Program-made: the position numbers and the translations under genes
Shown: positions 40,927 through 52,114 of the stretch, piece by piece
How positions within the stretch are numbered: the first letter of the stretch is position 1
Layout: each line of letters starts with the position of its first letter
The notes under the pieces: generated by a model
The model's database searches: none
Told to the model about the DNA's origin: nothing
What the model saw: only the letters and a program-made list of their open reading frames with translations
DNA from: Blastocladiella emersonii ATCC 22665
Taxonomy: Eukaryota; Blastocladiomycota; Blastocladiomycetes; Blastocladiales; Blastocladiaceae
Length of the DNA stretch: 64,000 bases
Assembly (NCBI GenBank): GCA_025594325.1
Contig: JANHCV010000002.1
Coordinates: 248,001-312,000, forward strand
Direction of reading: 5' to 3'

Positions 40927-43900
40927 ATGATCGACCACGGCGAGGACAAGTTCCTCCGGCGCCAGCCGCTGCCGCTCGCGTCCATCCTGCTCGCCACGGT
41001 GCACTCGGGGATCCGCGTCACGACGCCGGCCCCCGCGCCCGTGCCGGGGAACCCGGACCCGCCGCTGCCGCCTGGTAGCGCCGGGTCCACGGGCCGCCCG
41101 TGCTCGCTGCGCGACGCCGCCATGGCGCACCATCTGCGCCAGGTCCACCTGCTCGTCGACTCGTTTGCGCGCGTCTCGGCGACCTCCGCGGCCGCGCGCC
41201 CCCGCGCGAGCACCCCTAGCACGCCCTACGACCGCAGCACCGCGAGCATAGCCGGCGGGCTCAACCGGTCGGCGGGAGGCGGGCCGCCCGAGTCGCCGCT
41301 CGCCAAGGCCATGATGGCCAACGCGTACCGCGCCGGCGCGGTCGCGCCGACCCGCACCGGGGCTATCACGCCCACCCGCCCCGGAGCCGTCACTCCGACC
41401 AGCCCGAACGCGTCGTCCAACCAGCTCGCGGCGCCGCGTTCATCGGGCGGTGGTGGGGGCGGCGGCGGCAGTGCCAGCGCGCCGACCACGCCCACGCGCG
41501 GTGCCGGTTCCAGCCCTGGTGTGGCGCCCGCGGCCAGCACCATGGTCAAGCAGCGGTCGTACGTTGCGCCGCCGCGGATCGCCGAGGACGAGGACGACGC
41601 GGACGAGTTCGAGGACGCGGTCGACGGCGGCGGCAAGTCGCGCGCTGTCCCGCAGCCCGCATTCACCGTCTTCCACGCGCGCGCCGACTCGTCAACGGAG
41701 TCGTCCGCGTCCATGGCCAGCAGCAGTGGCGCGCCGCGCGGGACGTCGTCGGCGTACCTGTTCGACGCGGCGGGCGGCACGTCCGGGTCCGTCATGGACT
41801 CGGTGCTGTCGACGACGGCCGCGCCCGCGGTCCACGACGAGCGCATGCTGTCCGAGTTTAACCGGTCCATGTCGGGCGTGCCCGAGTCGATGCTCGGCCA
41901 CCCGATGCAGCGCCAGCTGCTGCTGTACCACATGGCGCGGTACCTGTTCTTTGCGGCGGTCGAGTCGCCGCAGCCCACGTCGCCGCCGCCCGAGCCCGAG
42001 GTGTACGCGGGAGGGGAGAACAAGCTCCGCGCCACGACGGCGCCCGTCATGCTCAACTCGGACAGCCTCGAGACCGCGTTCACGGTGCTCGGCGACGCGC
42101 TGCGCAACCCCAACGACCCGTCCATTGCCCTGGCCGCAGCCATCGCGCAGTGGCTGACGGGCGACATCGAGGACGCGCAGGCGTGGTTCAACGACACGTT
42201 CAACACGGTCTACGGGTCGGTAGACGACACGCTGGTCCCCGGCGCGGCGATCGAGGGCGACCGCGTGCTGTCCGAGTGGTGCCAGTTCCTGACCACGTTC
42301 AAGTGCCGGCTCGAGCGCATCACGGGCGACATCATGGCGCTCGAGCAGACGCTGCGCAAGTGGCAGCACGCCCTGCACAGCGTGCTGCGCAAGGCGCACA
42401 ACCGCAAGCTCGACGAGGCCCAGCCGCCCACGGTCCCGCCCGTCTCGCCCGCGTCCACGTTCGCGCGGCGCGCCAGTGCCCCCGTCGCGCGGTCCTCGGG
42501 CATGGCCAACGCGGCCGACCTCGGGCGCACCCTCGACACGCTCGCGCTCGAGCAGGACCTCGAGATCGTCACGTTTGTGCGGCACCTCGTCCTCGCCGAG
42601 GCGTGGGACGACCAGGGCAACTTCCACGCGGCGCGCCTGCACTGGCTCAAGCTGTTCCCGCTCGTGTTCCGCAACGTGACGCCGAGCGACAGCGCGCTCA
42701 ACGAGGTCGAGGACGAGATCCTCGAAATGTCGCGCAGCAACCTCGACCTCGCGGGCAACCTGCGCCTGCAGGGCGTCGCCGTGCACCGGATCCCGCCCGG
42801 ACTTCCCGAACACAGCGTCGAGCGGCTCGTCTACCACCTCGTCCAGACCACGTCCGTGTCCTACGCCTACAACTCGCTGCTCGAGCTCGTCTCCGTCTAC
42901 AACCTCGGCCTCGCGCCCTTCTCGTTCCTCCTCAGCCTCCTCGCCCTGAGCCTCGGCCGGCACGACGCGGCCGAGAACTACACCAAGGTGTACGCCCGCA
43001 AACGTCGCATCAACGAGGACTGGAACACCATGTGGGCGCCGCTCGTCAGCGCGTGCGGGCTCAAGCAGGTCACCGACTCGGACGAGCTCGCCGCAGCCGT
43101 CGCCGAGGCCGCCGCCGCAGGCAGGCGGAGCGCCGCCGCCGTGAACAGCAACGCCCGGTCCCTGTCGCCGTCGCGGTTCAGCCTCGCCGCGAGCAAGCGG
43201 TTGGGGCTCAACGCATCTTCGGCGTCGACTTCCGCGCTCGCCCCGGCGCGCGCGAAACGCACCGAGTCCGACTTCCCGACGCAGCGCACGCACCGGCGGA
43301 TCCCGCTCGACGCGGTCGAGACGCAGCTCCTCGACCAGCTCGCCCTGCACCTGCGCACGCACGGCCACCTGCACTCGGTCTCGTTCGTCCTGCGCAACGC
43401 CGACACGGCGTGCCCGACGCTGTATCGCACGCTGCACGGGTTCGACGTCGAGCTGTCGAATGCCGCGGGCTTGCTGCGCATGGCGTCGCGGCTCGCGTTC
43501 GATGTCAATGGGCAGTTCCTCACCCCGCACGTTCTCCTCGACCAGCGCGCGGATACCGGGCTCGCGACACTGCAGGACCCCGTCGTGCTCGAGTCTGTCG
43601 TCGTACCGCCGCCTGCTCTACCGGGATCGTCGCTCGCGCCATCGGTACGGCCATCTGGTGCATCGATGATCGCGTCCGCTGACCGCTGATCCAACGTGTA
43701 GAAACCACCACCCGGCGGACCGGCCATGTACCGCTCGCTCGTCCTGTGGTTCGATACGCTGCTCATTGTCGACACGCTCATCGACGGCGGCAACGAGACG
43801 TCGGTCGTGGCCGAGGCGCGGTCGGTGCACGACGTGGTCATGGAGCAGTGCAAGCTGCCCAAGGTCCCGCCGAGCGCCGCGGTCGTGTCGGCAGACGCCG

Positions 43901-45261
43901 ACGACGACGGCCCGCCGTCACCCCAAGAACCGCTCGGCCCGCCGCGCGTCTTCCTCGAGCAAAAGTACCGGTGGACCGAGGGCGTCGTGTCGCTCATGGG
44001 CAACCTGCAGTGGACGGGCGCGGCCGCCGAGGAGATGGAGCCCGTCAACTTCTTCGTGTCCATCAACCTGCTGCTGCCCTCCATGGTCACGGGCGGCGGG
44101 CCGCGGCTCATCCTGACCCCGGCCAAGCCGCCCACGCCCGTCCCCGAGGCGTACGTCGAGTTCCTCATGGACCCGCCGCGCAACGTGTTCGTCGACAACA
44201 CGATCCGCGCGCCGCTGACGCCCGCCGCGTCCACGGTGGCCGACCCGGAGCCCGTCAAGTACCCGCCGGCGGTCGGCGTGACCATGTCGTGGGAGACGGA
44301 CGCGTCGACCGGCAAGCGCCGGTACACGTCGCACGTGTTCCACATTGACCGGGTGACGGGGACGTTTGTGCCCGTCGACGTGCTCGTCAACTTCCGCGTG
44401 TGCATCGCGCTCGCCGATCAGTGGACGCTCGGCCTGATCCCGGGCAGCCGGCCGCAGATCATCAAGCTCGACCGCAAGAACCGCGAGATGCACCGCGTCC
44501 CGGCGGCGACGCTCGGGCCCGTGCACCCGCCAACGGTTGGCGTCCCGATCGTCAGCACGGGCGGGTCCGCGAAACCCGCGAAACCCACGCCGCCGTGCGC
44601 GCTCGTGTACTGGGCCGAGGTCAACTGCGTGGTCTTCGTGGCGTTCACGACGGTCGTCGTGTTCGCCGTCGACACGCTCGAGACGGTACTGCAGCTCGAG
44701 TTCTCGGGCGCCAACAACCCGCGCGAGGCGATCCAGGAGTCGCACCTGACGTGCCCGAGCCACTCGGCGTCGCACGCCGTCATCGCGTCCGGCCGCAACG
44801 TGTTCGTCCTGCACGCGCCGCGCGACGACCCGCTCGCCGGCATGTCCCTCGCGTGCTTCCTCCCGCTCCCCGCCCTGCCCAACCACGTCTACTGCGAGAT
44901 CGCGCCCGAGTCCGGCGCTATCGACATGGTGCACGTCCTCACTTCGGCCACCGGCGGGTCGCACTACCTGCGGTTCGGGCTCGCCAAGGCGCCCGCGCCA
45001 CCCGCAAGTACAAGCAATAGCGAGGACGACAACGGCGCCGCAAGCACCGAGGAGGCGTCGACGGTCGTCACAGTGCAGGGCTCCATGGCGCTCGCCGGGT
45101 GGAACGCGTGCACGACGGTCGGCGACCACTTTCTCGCCATCACGGACCCGTCGGGCGCATTCCTCATCGAGGCGCGTATCCAGGAACCGCTCGCGGGAGC
45201 GCCTGGCGCCGGGAACGCGTTTCGAACCATTGCGCCGGTCCACTCGACCACGTTGCTGTGA
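40927..45261 (+). CDS. Large uncharacterised protein (1,425 residues)
   Basis: Exons 40927-43644 and 43702-45261 are joined by a 57-nt intron in phase 0; without it they would look like two genes. I do not recognise the family. The N-terminus (MIDHGEDKFLRRQPLPLASI) is followed by a long Pro/Thr/Ser/Gly-rich low-complexity segment (to about residue 330), then alpha-helical sequence that looks TPR-like (EIVTFVRHLVLAEAWDDQGN, SVSYAYNSLLELVSVYNLGL, SLLALSLGRHDAAENY; about 530-720). The second exon is largely beta-type (RWTEGVVSLMGNLQW, CVVFVAFTTVVVFAVDTLE, AGWNACTTVGDHFLAITDPS), possibly a beta-propeller. No signal peptide or membrane segment is seen. A scaffold or trafficking role would fit such an architecture but is only a guess. 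Confidence 0.75.
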
Positions 45262-46795
45262 AAAGGACGGAGGAAATACATTTAGGCTTTGACAACAATC
45301 TGACGGCGACCGGGATTTGCGCGGGCTTTGCACCCCCTCGAGGGATCTCGTGTGCGGGAGACGACTCGGGTTCGCCACGTGGACGCGCGATATCGCAGCG
45401 GAGAGTGGATCGCAGCTGTGCTGACGATGAGGGGAGCCGGCCGCCAACGCGGATCGACGCGGACGCTGGGAGAGCGCGATGGCCACGGAGGCCTGCAAAA
45501 GACACATGGGAACTCGGGGGAAGCGGACATCCCCATGCCGGTCGCCTCCCCGCTCGAACAGAGATTCGCAACGATCCTTGCGCGATCCTCGAGGACCCTG
45601 CCAAGATTAATTAGTGCTAGCTCAGAAATATATATCTTGGAAGCTTTAGGCTCTGTTTTTTATGAGCTGAACCAACGAGTTTTGCGCCGTGTCTCCCGTG
45701 GCGCGACGCGTCTCGCACCTGCCACGTGACCGCTCCGCGAGACGCGTGCCTCACTGTGACGCGTCGCGTGTCATCTCCGGCGCGCCCTTGTCTCCCTGCG
45801 AAACAAGAAAGGCGTTCCGCCGGCCACCATCGTGAATCGCCGCGGCGCGGTACGCGGGTATGCGCAGCGAGCACTCGCGCGGACATCCAGAACCGTCCGC
45901 CGCGCGGCGTCGCGATCACATGCGATCTTGGCGCCCCTGGCCGTACATACCCTCCGCGTCACTGTGGCTCACAGACACCCACCGGATGGATGCGCACATG
46001 AACGGACGGGGGGAAGTGGGAGCAAAGGCCCCCGCGGAGCAATCGCCGCTGCCGCGCACCCCGCCGGCCGCCACCGCTGTGGCACGCGGTGTCTCCAACA
46101 GAGTTGTCCGCCAGCAGCAGCAGAACGGCGCAGCACAGCCACGTCGCGCCAGCACCAACAGCCCGACGGCCACGGGGAACGTCACCGTGACTGACATTGT
46201 GGCGCAGTGCCGAATCTTCGCGTCGCGTTCTGGGTCGACGTCCGCCGAGCAGCCGCCGGCCTCGCGACACGGCCGCCGCAAGTCAAGAGACATTACGAGC
46301 TCGCACTCGCTCGTCGACGGTACGCGCGCCCCTCGCTCGGCACCTACCCCCTTCCCCCGGTCCGAAAACGTCTCCATCCCTGCCATCGCCCACTCGACCA
46401 TCTCGAACTCGGCACGTCACGGGCCTGCTCCACCTTCCACGATCCACTTCACGCTTCGCGACTTGAATCGCACGATCCTGCCTCCCATCCAATCTTCCTC
46501 TCTCCTCGCAGTCCTCCCGTGATCACCGGCGTAGCCCTTGCAGTAACGCAGACCGTGTCGCTGTCGCGTAGACGCCAGCGACTCGTCGCGCCCGCCCAAC
46601 TCGGACCCGCTCCTCGTGCACGCCGACTCGGCCGGCGCACCGTCCATTGTCGTGTGGACCTCTGCCCCGCAGCTCTCCGAAGCCGAGCCGGGCCCGGCCC
46701 CTGATCGCGCCGTCGCACACGCTTCCTCCGCGTCATCTACCTCTACCTCGGCACCGGCACCGGCTCCGGCCCCGCCGCAACATAACATCAACACC
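45262..46795. other. 1.5-kb region upstream of the channel gene, with possible 5' exon
   Basis: ACGCGT sites cluster at 45704-45770 (three copies near a CCACGTGA). An open frame at 45860-46522 has Ser/Pro/Thr-rich, coding-like composition (HMNGRGEVGAKAPAEQSPLP, STIHFTLRDLNRTILPPIQS). A 60-nt candidate intron (46519-46578) would join it in phase to the open sequence that leads into the channel ATG at 46796. Either this is an upstream exon of the channel or it is leader sequence; I cannot decide. Confidence 0.4.
45704..45770. promoter_or_regulatory. Cluster of three ACGCGT palindromes
   Basis: GCGACGCGTCTCGC, GAGACGCGTGCC and GTGACGCGTCGCGTG occur within 67 bases, interleaved with CACGTG. ACGCGT is the core of the fungal MBF/MCB cell-cycle element. 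Confidence 0.45.
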
Positions 46796-49700
46796 ATGCC
46801 GCCCGCGCTCGGCCATGGCCAGTCGCAGTCCGACACCCGCATCGCCGTCATGGACACGAGCAGCACGCTGCCGCACCCAAGGCGGGGTGCGGGCGACTCG
46901 CCGCCCGCGCCGTCCCGGTCGGCCCTCACCGCGAGCTCGGCCGTCGGCGGCGCCATGACCACGATCCCGCGCCGCGTCAGCGCGCCCATGGAGCTGCTCG
47001 TCGGTCCGGCGCTGACCGACAGCTCTGGCCTGTCGACGATCGCCAGTAGCCGCGCGACGCCGAGCCCCGTCACGACCATGGGCCGCGGCGTCACCGTGTT
47101 CCGTTCCGGGTCCGACGAGAGCCTGACGCTACACGACACAACGGGCCGCATGGCCGTGCTGTCCGTCAACCCGCCCATGGCCGCCACGTCGTCGGCGGCC
47201 GGCCACGGCCACCACAGCAACCCGCGCCCGCTTGACTATATCACGTCGGCGCTGACGCCGCTGTCGCGCAAGTCGCAGTCCAACAACAACTCGTTCCAGC
47301 AGTCGGGGACCAGTCTGACGAGCATCACCGAGGACCACGACGAGGCCGTGCCCGCCCCGAAGCGCAACAACACGGACCCGTGGTCGTCCGGATCCACCAA
47401 CGGGTCCACGGCGCAGACCACGTCGCAGCCGCGTACCACGTCGCCGACCTACTACACGGCGCCGCTCGGGCTCGGGTTCCCGCGCAGCGGGACCATCGCG
47501 ACGTCCGGGCGCAACTCGCTGCGCGTCGAGGACGGATCCAGCAACACGGACAACATGAACACGTCGCCCAACTCGTCCATCGCCACGTTCCAGTCGACGG
47601 CGTGGAACTCGCCCACGGGCAGCAAGGCCGCGGCCTCGGCCTCGGCCAGCAGCATCATTGCCGGTCCGAGCGACAAGCCCATGTCCGCGCGGCGCACCGC
47701 GCCCGCGTCCGCGTCGTCGGTCCTCGCGCGCATCGAGGCGGGCGGCGGCTCGCCAACACCGCCGACGCGCGTGCGCAGCAACTCCAAGTCGGCGTCGCAC
47801 AACATCGCGCCGCTCGTTCCGCCGTCGCTGTCGATCATGCGCTCGACGGGCGACGTGTCGCCCCTCCCCGGCAGCACACCCGCGATTGGCCCGAGCGTTC
47901 CCGGGAGCAAGGACATCAGCGGGTCTCGCGCACCCAGCGACGTATCGCAGTCCGATATCAAGGCGTCGGCGGACGCGAGCGACCTGGGCGAGGAGAGCGG
48001 GGCCGAGGACCCGCCGGACCACGATCTCGTCGGGCTCGAGCGGCGCGACTGGCGCGAGCTGCCCGTGATCCGGCCCGTGTTCCGCTTCTTCTACCTGCGG
48101 CTGTGGCTGCCGGTGTCGGAGCTGTGCGCGAAGCACGTCGGGTACGCGATGCAGCACCCGGAGGCGCGCGTGTGGGGCATCATGGATATCGTGTCGCGGC
48201 TGCTCGACATGTTCTACCTCATGGTCACGCCGGTGCTCGTCGCGTTCATCTGCGACCTCTCGCACACGTACATCAAGGTGTTCCTCGCGCTCGACGTGCT
48301 CCTGACCGTGTCCGTGTTCCTCGACTACGTGCGGCCGCGGTACGACCAGTACGGCGAGCTGCTCACCGAGTCGACGCGGAAACGGAAACTCTTCTTCAGC
48401 AAGTGGACCAACTGGCTCGAGCTGCTCAGCGTGCTGCCCGCCGACTGGTTCGTGCTCGCGGCGAGCCCGTACTTTTCGGGCCACGTGCACTTCTGCGAGA
48501 ACCCGCGGTACGTGTATGAGGTGGCAGGCGTGTTCTCGACGTCGCCGCTCAACCACATGCACGAGGAGCCGCGGCTCCGCTACATGTACCACGAAGAGTA
48601 CGTTCTCCCGACGCGGTTGCACCACACGTTTCGCTCTTCTCATCCTCACCAGCCCTCCGCGACGTGCGTGCGTGTAGCGATATCGCGAGCATCGTCGTCA
48701 TCTACTCGGGCCTCCGCGCGATCCGCATGCTGCACACCATCAAGACCGTGTTCTGGGTCAAGGACACCAAGATCCCGTTCCTGCGGCGCGCCGTCTCGCG
48801 GCTCGCCAAGAACCTGCTCACGGCCATCTACATCTCGCACTGGAACGGCTGCGTGTTCTGGTTCCTCGACACCCAGCTCGCCGAGGAGAAGCGGTTCATC
48901 GACCAACGGCTCACGGACCACCACGGGCTGCCGTCCAGCTTCATCTACCGGTTCATCTTCAACTAGTACGTTGACCACCTTCGTTCTTGCTCGGGCGTCG
49001 CACTGACACACTCGGTTCGTGTAGCGTGGACGCGCAAAAGGCGCTCTTCTTCCTCCTGCGCGAGGTCGAGCTGCTGCCCGAGGTCACGTACCAGGCCGTG
49101 GAGATGCTGATCGCGGCCGTGATCTACGGCTCCATCTTCGGAAACCTCGTGTCCATTGTCCGCTCGTTTGACGACCAGGCCGCCTTCGACAAGACGAGTA
49201 CGTGTTCGCTGAGCGGGTTGTTGTCGCGTTGGCTGACACCTCGCCGTGTAGTCAAGAGCCGCAACTTCAAGACGATGCTGCTGCGCAACTACCTGCGCGA
49301 GAACAAGTTCCCGCCACGGCTGCAGCGCAAGATTCTGGACCAGGGTACGCGTCATGGTGGCCGTGGCCATCTTCTCGGCGCTGACTGACTCGAGCTTGTA
49401 GAGGAGTTCGACTTTCTGCACAAGAAGGGCATGGACACGGAGGAGCTGTTTGTCGGCCTCCCGCGGCCGCTGCGGCAGGAGGTCGGGATCCACCTGTACC
49501 TCGAGCTCGTCAACAAGGTGCCGCTGTTCGCCAAGACGGACGACTCGTTCAAGGTGGCGCTGACGGAGCGGATCACGACCATCTCGGTGCCCGCGGGCTT
49601 CTACGTACGTTCGTCGCCGTCTGCTACTCGATGTGCGGACACTGACGCGCCCACTCGCGTGTAGATCTGCAAGGCGGGCGACCCGGGCACGGAAATGTAC

Positions 49701-50585
49701 TTTATCCGGCAAGGGTCCGTGGACATCATGCCGGCGGACGAGTCGCGGGTGTTCGTGACGCTCAAGGCCGGGGCCTTCTTTGGCGAGATCGCGCTCATGG
49801 GTACGTGGGCGGCCCAGTGCCGAGTGTCGCCATCAGCTCACCCTGCATCGACGGCGGACATAGAGGACTCGCGGCGCACGGCGACGGCCAAGACGGCCGA
49901 GGTGACGCAGCTGTGCGTGCTCAGCAAGCAGGACTTCAAGGAGATCATGCAGGCGTTCCCGACGATTGCCGAGATGCTGTACAAGCACGTGCAGGATACC
50001 AAGGAGCAGGACGCGAAGCGCAAGCTCGCCGAGGCCGCCGAGAAGCTGCGCAAGGAGCTCGAGGAGGCCGAGAAGGCCAAGCTGCGCAAGTCGCGCCGCA
50101 GCTACATGAGCGGGTCCAAGGACAGCAAGGGTATCCTGCCGCGCATCGTCTCGGGCGCGTCGCGCCGCGTCGGCGCGTCCCGCCGCAGCATCCTCAACTC
50201 GATGCGGTCCGTCGGCGGCACGGGGACGGGCACTGCACACAGTACGGCGACCGGGTCCTCGCTCAACCCCGACGACCGCCGCGACAGCATCAACGCCGGC
50301 AGCGCGGCCGCCGGGCTCGCGCTCCTCCCCACGACCGGGTCCAGCGACTCGAGCAGCCTCGGCGCCGGCGAGCACACGTCCGTGTCGCGCAAGGTGCTCA
50401 CGGCGCTCACCACGCCGCTGTCGGGCATCGCGTCGTCGCAGTCCCCACCGTCCCTGCACAACACGCTGTCGCGGAACGGCGGCGACGGCGTCCGCGGCCG
50501 CCCGCTGCTCGAGCCGGTGCCCGCGGCCGAGGACCACGAGCGGTCGGCCGCGTCGATATACCAGGACTCGAGCAGGGAGCACTAG
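46796..50585 (+). CDS. Cyclic-nucleotide-binding ion channel (CNG/HCN superfamily) with atypical pore
   Basis: Seven exons (46796-48597, 48678-48965, 49025-49197, 49252-49344, 49402-49604, 49665-49800, 49864-50585) join in phase to about 1,138 residues. A 400-residue Ser/Thr-rich N-terminus precedes S1 (MDIVSRLLDMFYLMVTPVLV), S2-S3 and a weakly charged S4 (GLRAIRMLHTIK). S5 and S6 (AVEMLIAAVIYGSIFGNLVS) are clear, with the SIFGN signature. A C-linker (RNFKTMLLRNYLRENKFPPR, LPRPLRQEVGIHLYLELVN) leads to a CNBD (about residues 800-920) with FFGEIALM and RTATA, whose Arg would contact the nucleotide phosphate. A coiled coil (AKRKLAEAAEKLRKELEEAE) follows. The P-loop reads LREVELLPEVTYQ where a GYG or GET filter belongs. 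Start chosen at ACACCATGCC. Confidence 0.87.
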
Positions 50586-50767
50586 CGTAGACCAGGGGAT
50601 AGAGTAATAACATAGGCATCACATTTTGGGACTGGCGTGTTCATGAAGAGGGGGGAGGGAGAGAGCGGGAGCGCGAAACGGGGCGAGCGGCTTCCTAAGT
50701 CGCGCGCGACCCTCGCCTCAGGCTCTCGCTCTCCAACCAGCAGACTTCCCATGCAAACTTGAATCTC

Positions 50768-51673
50768 ATGTCCGGACGAAACAACCTGTACCCGTTCGGC
50801 CCGACGGCGCTGCCGGGCGAGCTCATCGAGGCAATCGCGGTGCGCGTCGCGCTCGTGCACGACTGGTTCGCGCTGGCGCGCACGTCGCGCACCATGTACG
50901 CGCTGCTGGTCGGCGACCGCCTCAACGTGCAGCGGTGGCTCGCGCGCAACGCGTGGCGCGCGTCGCTCGTGCAACCGGCGTCGACGGACCGTCTCGGCGC
51001 CGGGTGGGACGCTGCAGCGTCGCCCGTGCTTCGCTTCGCCAACCTCGAGGACGTTGTGCTCTCCGCGAGCCAGCCGCGGCAGCACCCGGCAAACACGGCA
51101 CACACGGTCGTCCAGCTCGCGACACACGCCGGCGTCCGGCTCCCGTACGCGCGGCTGCTCGAGTTCTGCGCGCCCGACGCGGTCACGGCGCACTCGGGGC
51201 GAGTCAACAACCGCGCGCTCGAGTACTCGGTGCACCTGCTCGGCCGCGTGCTGCCCGCGGTCCTGCGGCATATTTTGGAATTGGCGCCCGTCGTCGACGA
51301 CGCGGTGCTCGACCGGGTCGCGGCGTGGCTCGGGTCTGAGGACGTGTCTGGTGCGGCCATGGGGCGGCCCATGGAGACGGTGCCGGCGGACGCTGGCGAG
51401 CCGATGCACGCGACGCTCCTGCCGTACTTTTGCGACACGCAGCTATCGTGGCACGCGCACCGGTACCAGTACGAGACCTTTGTCGTGCCCGTGTTCCGCA
51501 CCGCGTTCAGCGGGTTGCACGCGGCGAGGGAGCGGCGCGGGCTCGCGCGGATCGATGACGCGGTCCCGAAGCGCGCGAGGGCGATGGTGCGCCGCCGGAT
51601 CAACCACACGCAGTCGTACGACTACGACACGGGCGAGTACCTGACGGTCGACGAGCTGCCGCAGTGGGATTGA
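50768..51673 (+). CDS. F-box-like protein of unknown function
   Basis: A single-exon gene of about 301 residues starting at ATG 50768 (the open frame begins slightly upstream without ATG). Residues about 16-50 (ALPGELIEAIAVRVALVHDW, FALARTSRTMYALL) have the Leu-Pro-x-E-L-I...ALxxTS pattern of an F-box, which would link to Skp1-type ubiquitin ligases. The remainder is helical without recognisable LRR or WD repeats and ends with SYDYDTGEYLTVDELPQWD. It faces the next minus-strand gene tail to tail with a 30-base gap. The F-box assignment is tentative. Confidence 0.6.
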   Translation: MSGRNNLYPFGPTALPGELIEAIAVRVALVHDWFALARTSRTMYALLVGDRLNVQRWLARNAWRASLVQPASTDRLGAGWDAAASPVLRFANLEDVVLSASQPRQHPANTAHTVVQLATHAGVRLPYARLLEFCAPDAVTAHSGRVNNRALEYSVHLLGRVLPAVLRHILELAPVVDDAVLDRVAAWLGSEDVSGAAMGRPMETVPADAGEPMHATLLPYFCDTQLSWHAHRYQYETFVVPVFRTAFSGLHAARERRGLARIDDAVPKRARAMVRRRINHTQSYDYDTGEYLTVDELPQWD

Positions 51674-51703
51674 TTGGTATACATGTATTGCTCCTCTTCC
51701 CGC

Positions 51704-52114
51704 CTAAACGCGCTTCCCGTTGGCGTCGTAGAGCACGGCGCGCGCGTGGCTGCGGCACAACTTGAAGGCGGCAGAGATCGTGCCAACGAACTCGTACTCC
51801 TCGCGGAACTGCGTGTTGTACCAGGTGGTGAAGTTAGACCATCCCTTGGCGTACCGGTCCGCGACGTAGATGGACGCGCACGTGTTGCTGAACTCGGACG
51901 GCTCGCGCGTCGCGCCCAGGTACACCTTGTACACCTTGCCGTCCTCGGGGAACAGCACCGAGACCTCGGTCACGGCGCCGTTCGACTCGACCCACAGCCG
52001 CTCGAGCGTCTCGGTCAGGTGGATGAAGTTGTAGACGAGATCGGTCGAGCCTGGGTGCAGCCGCACGTCGGGCGCGGTCCTGACCATCTGGATCACGGCG
52101 TCGGCGTGGCACAT
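51704..52114 (-). CDS. Small uncharacterised protein (136 residues)
   Basis: A single-exon minus-strand gene starting at CACCATGTGCC (ATG at 52114). The sequence is soluble and mixed alpha/beta: MCHADAVIQMVRTAPDVRLH, DLVYNFIHLTETLERLWVES, EVSVLFPEDGKVYKVYLGAT and TTWYNTQFREEYEFVGTISA. It contains no signal peptide, membrane segment or motif I recognise. Composition, start context and spacing are those of a real gene. The five-prime side faces the long divergent region before the acyltransferase. Confidence 0.65.
   Translation of the reverse strand: MCHADAVIQMVRTAPDVRLHPGSTDLVYNFIHLTETLERLWVESNGAVTEVSVLFPEDGKVYKVYLGATREPSEFSNTCASIYVADRYAKGWSNFTTWYNTQFREEYEFVGTISAAFKLCRSHARAVLYDANGKRV

Noticed and set aside
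41692-43530. 612-codon antisense frame and a 510-codon second + frame (42150-43682) within the 1,425-residue gene
   Set aside because: Arg/Glu/Ala low-complexity shadow frames from codon bias; the sense frame has balanced protein-like sequence and joins its second exon in phase.
43702-45261. A separate gene starting at the ATG at 43726
   Set aside because: A 57-nt GTACGG...GTGTAG intron joins it in phase to the preceding exon, and coding-like codons precede the ATG.
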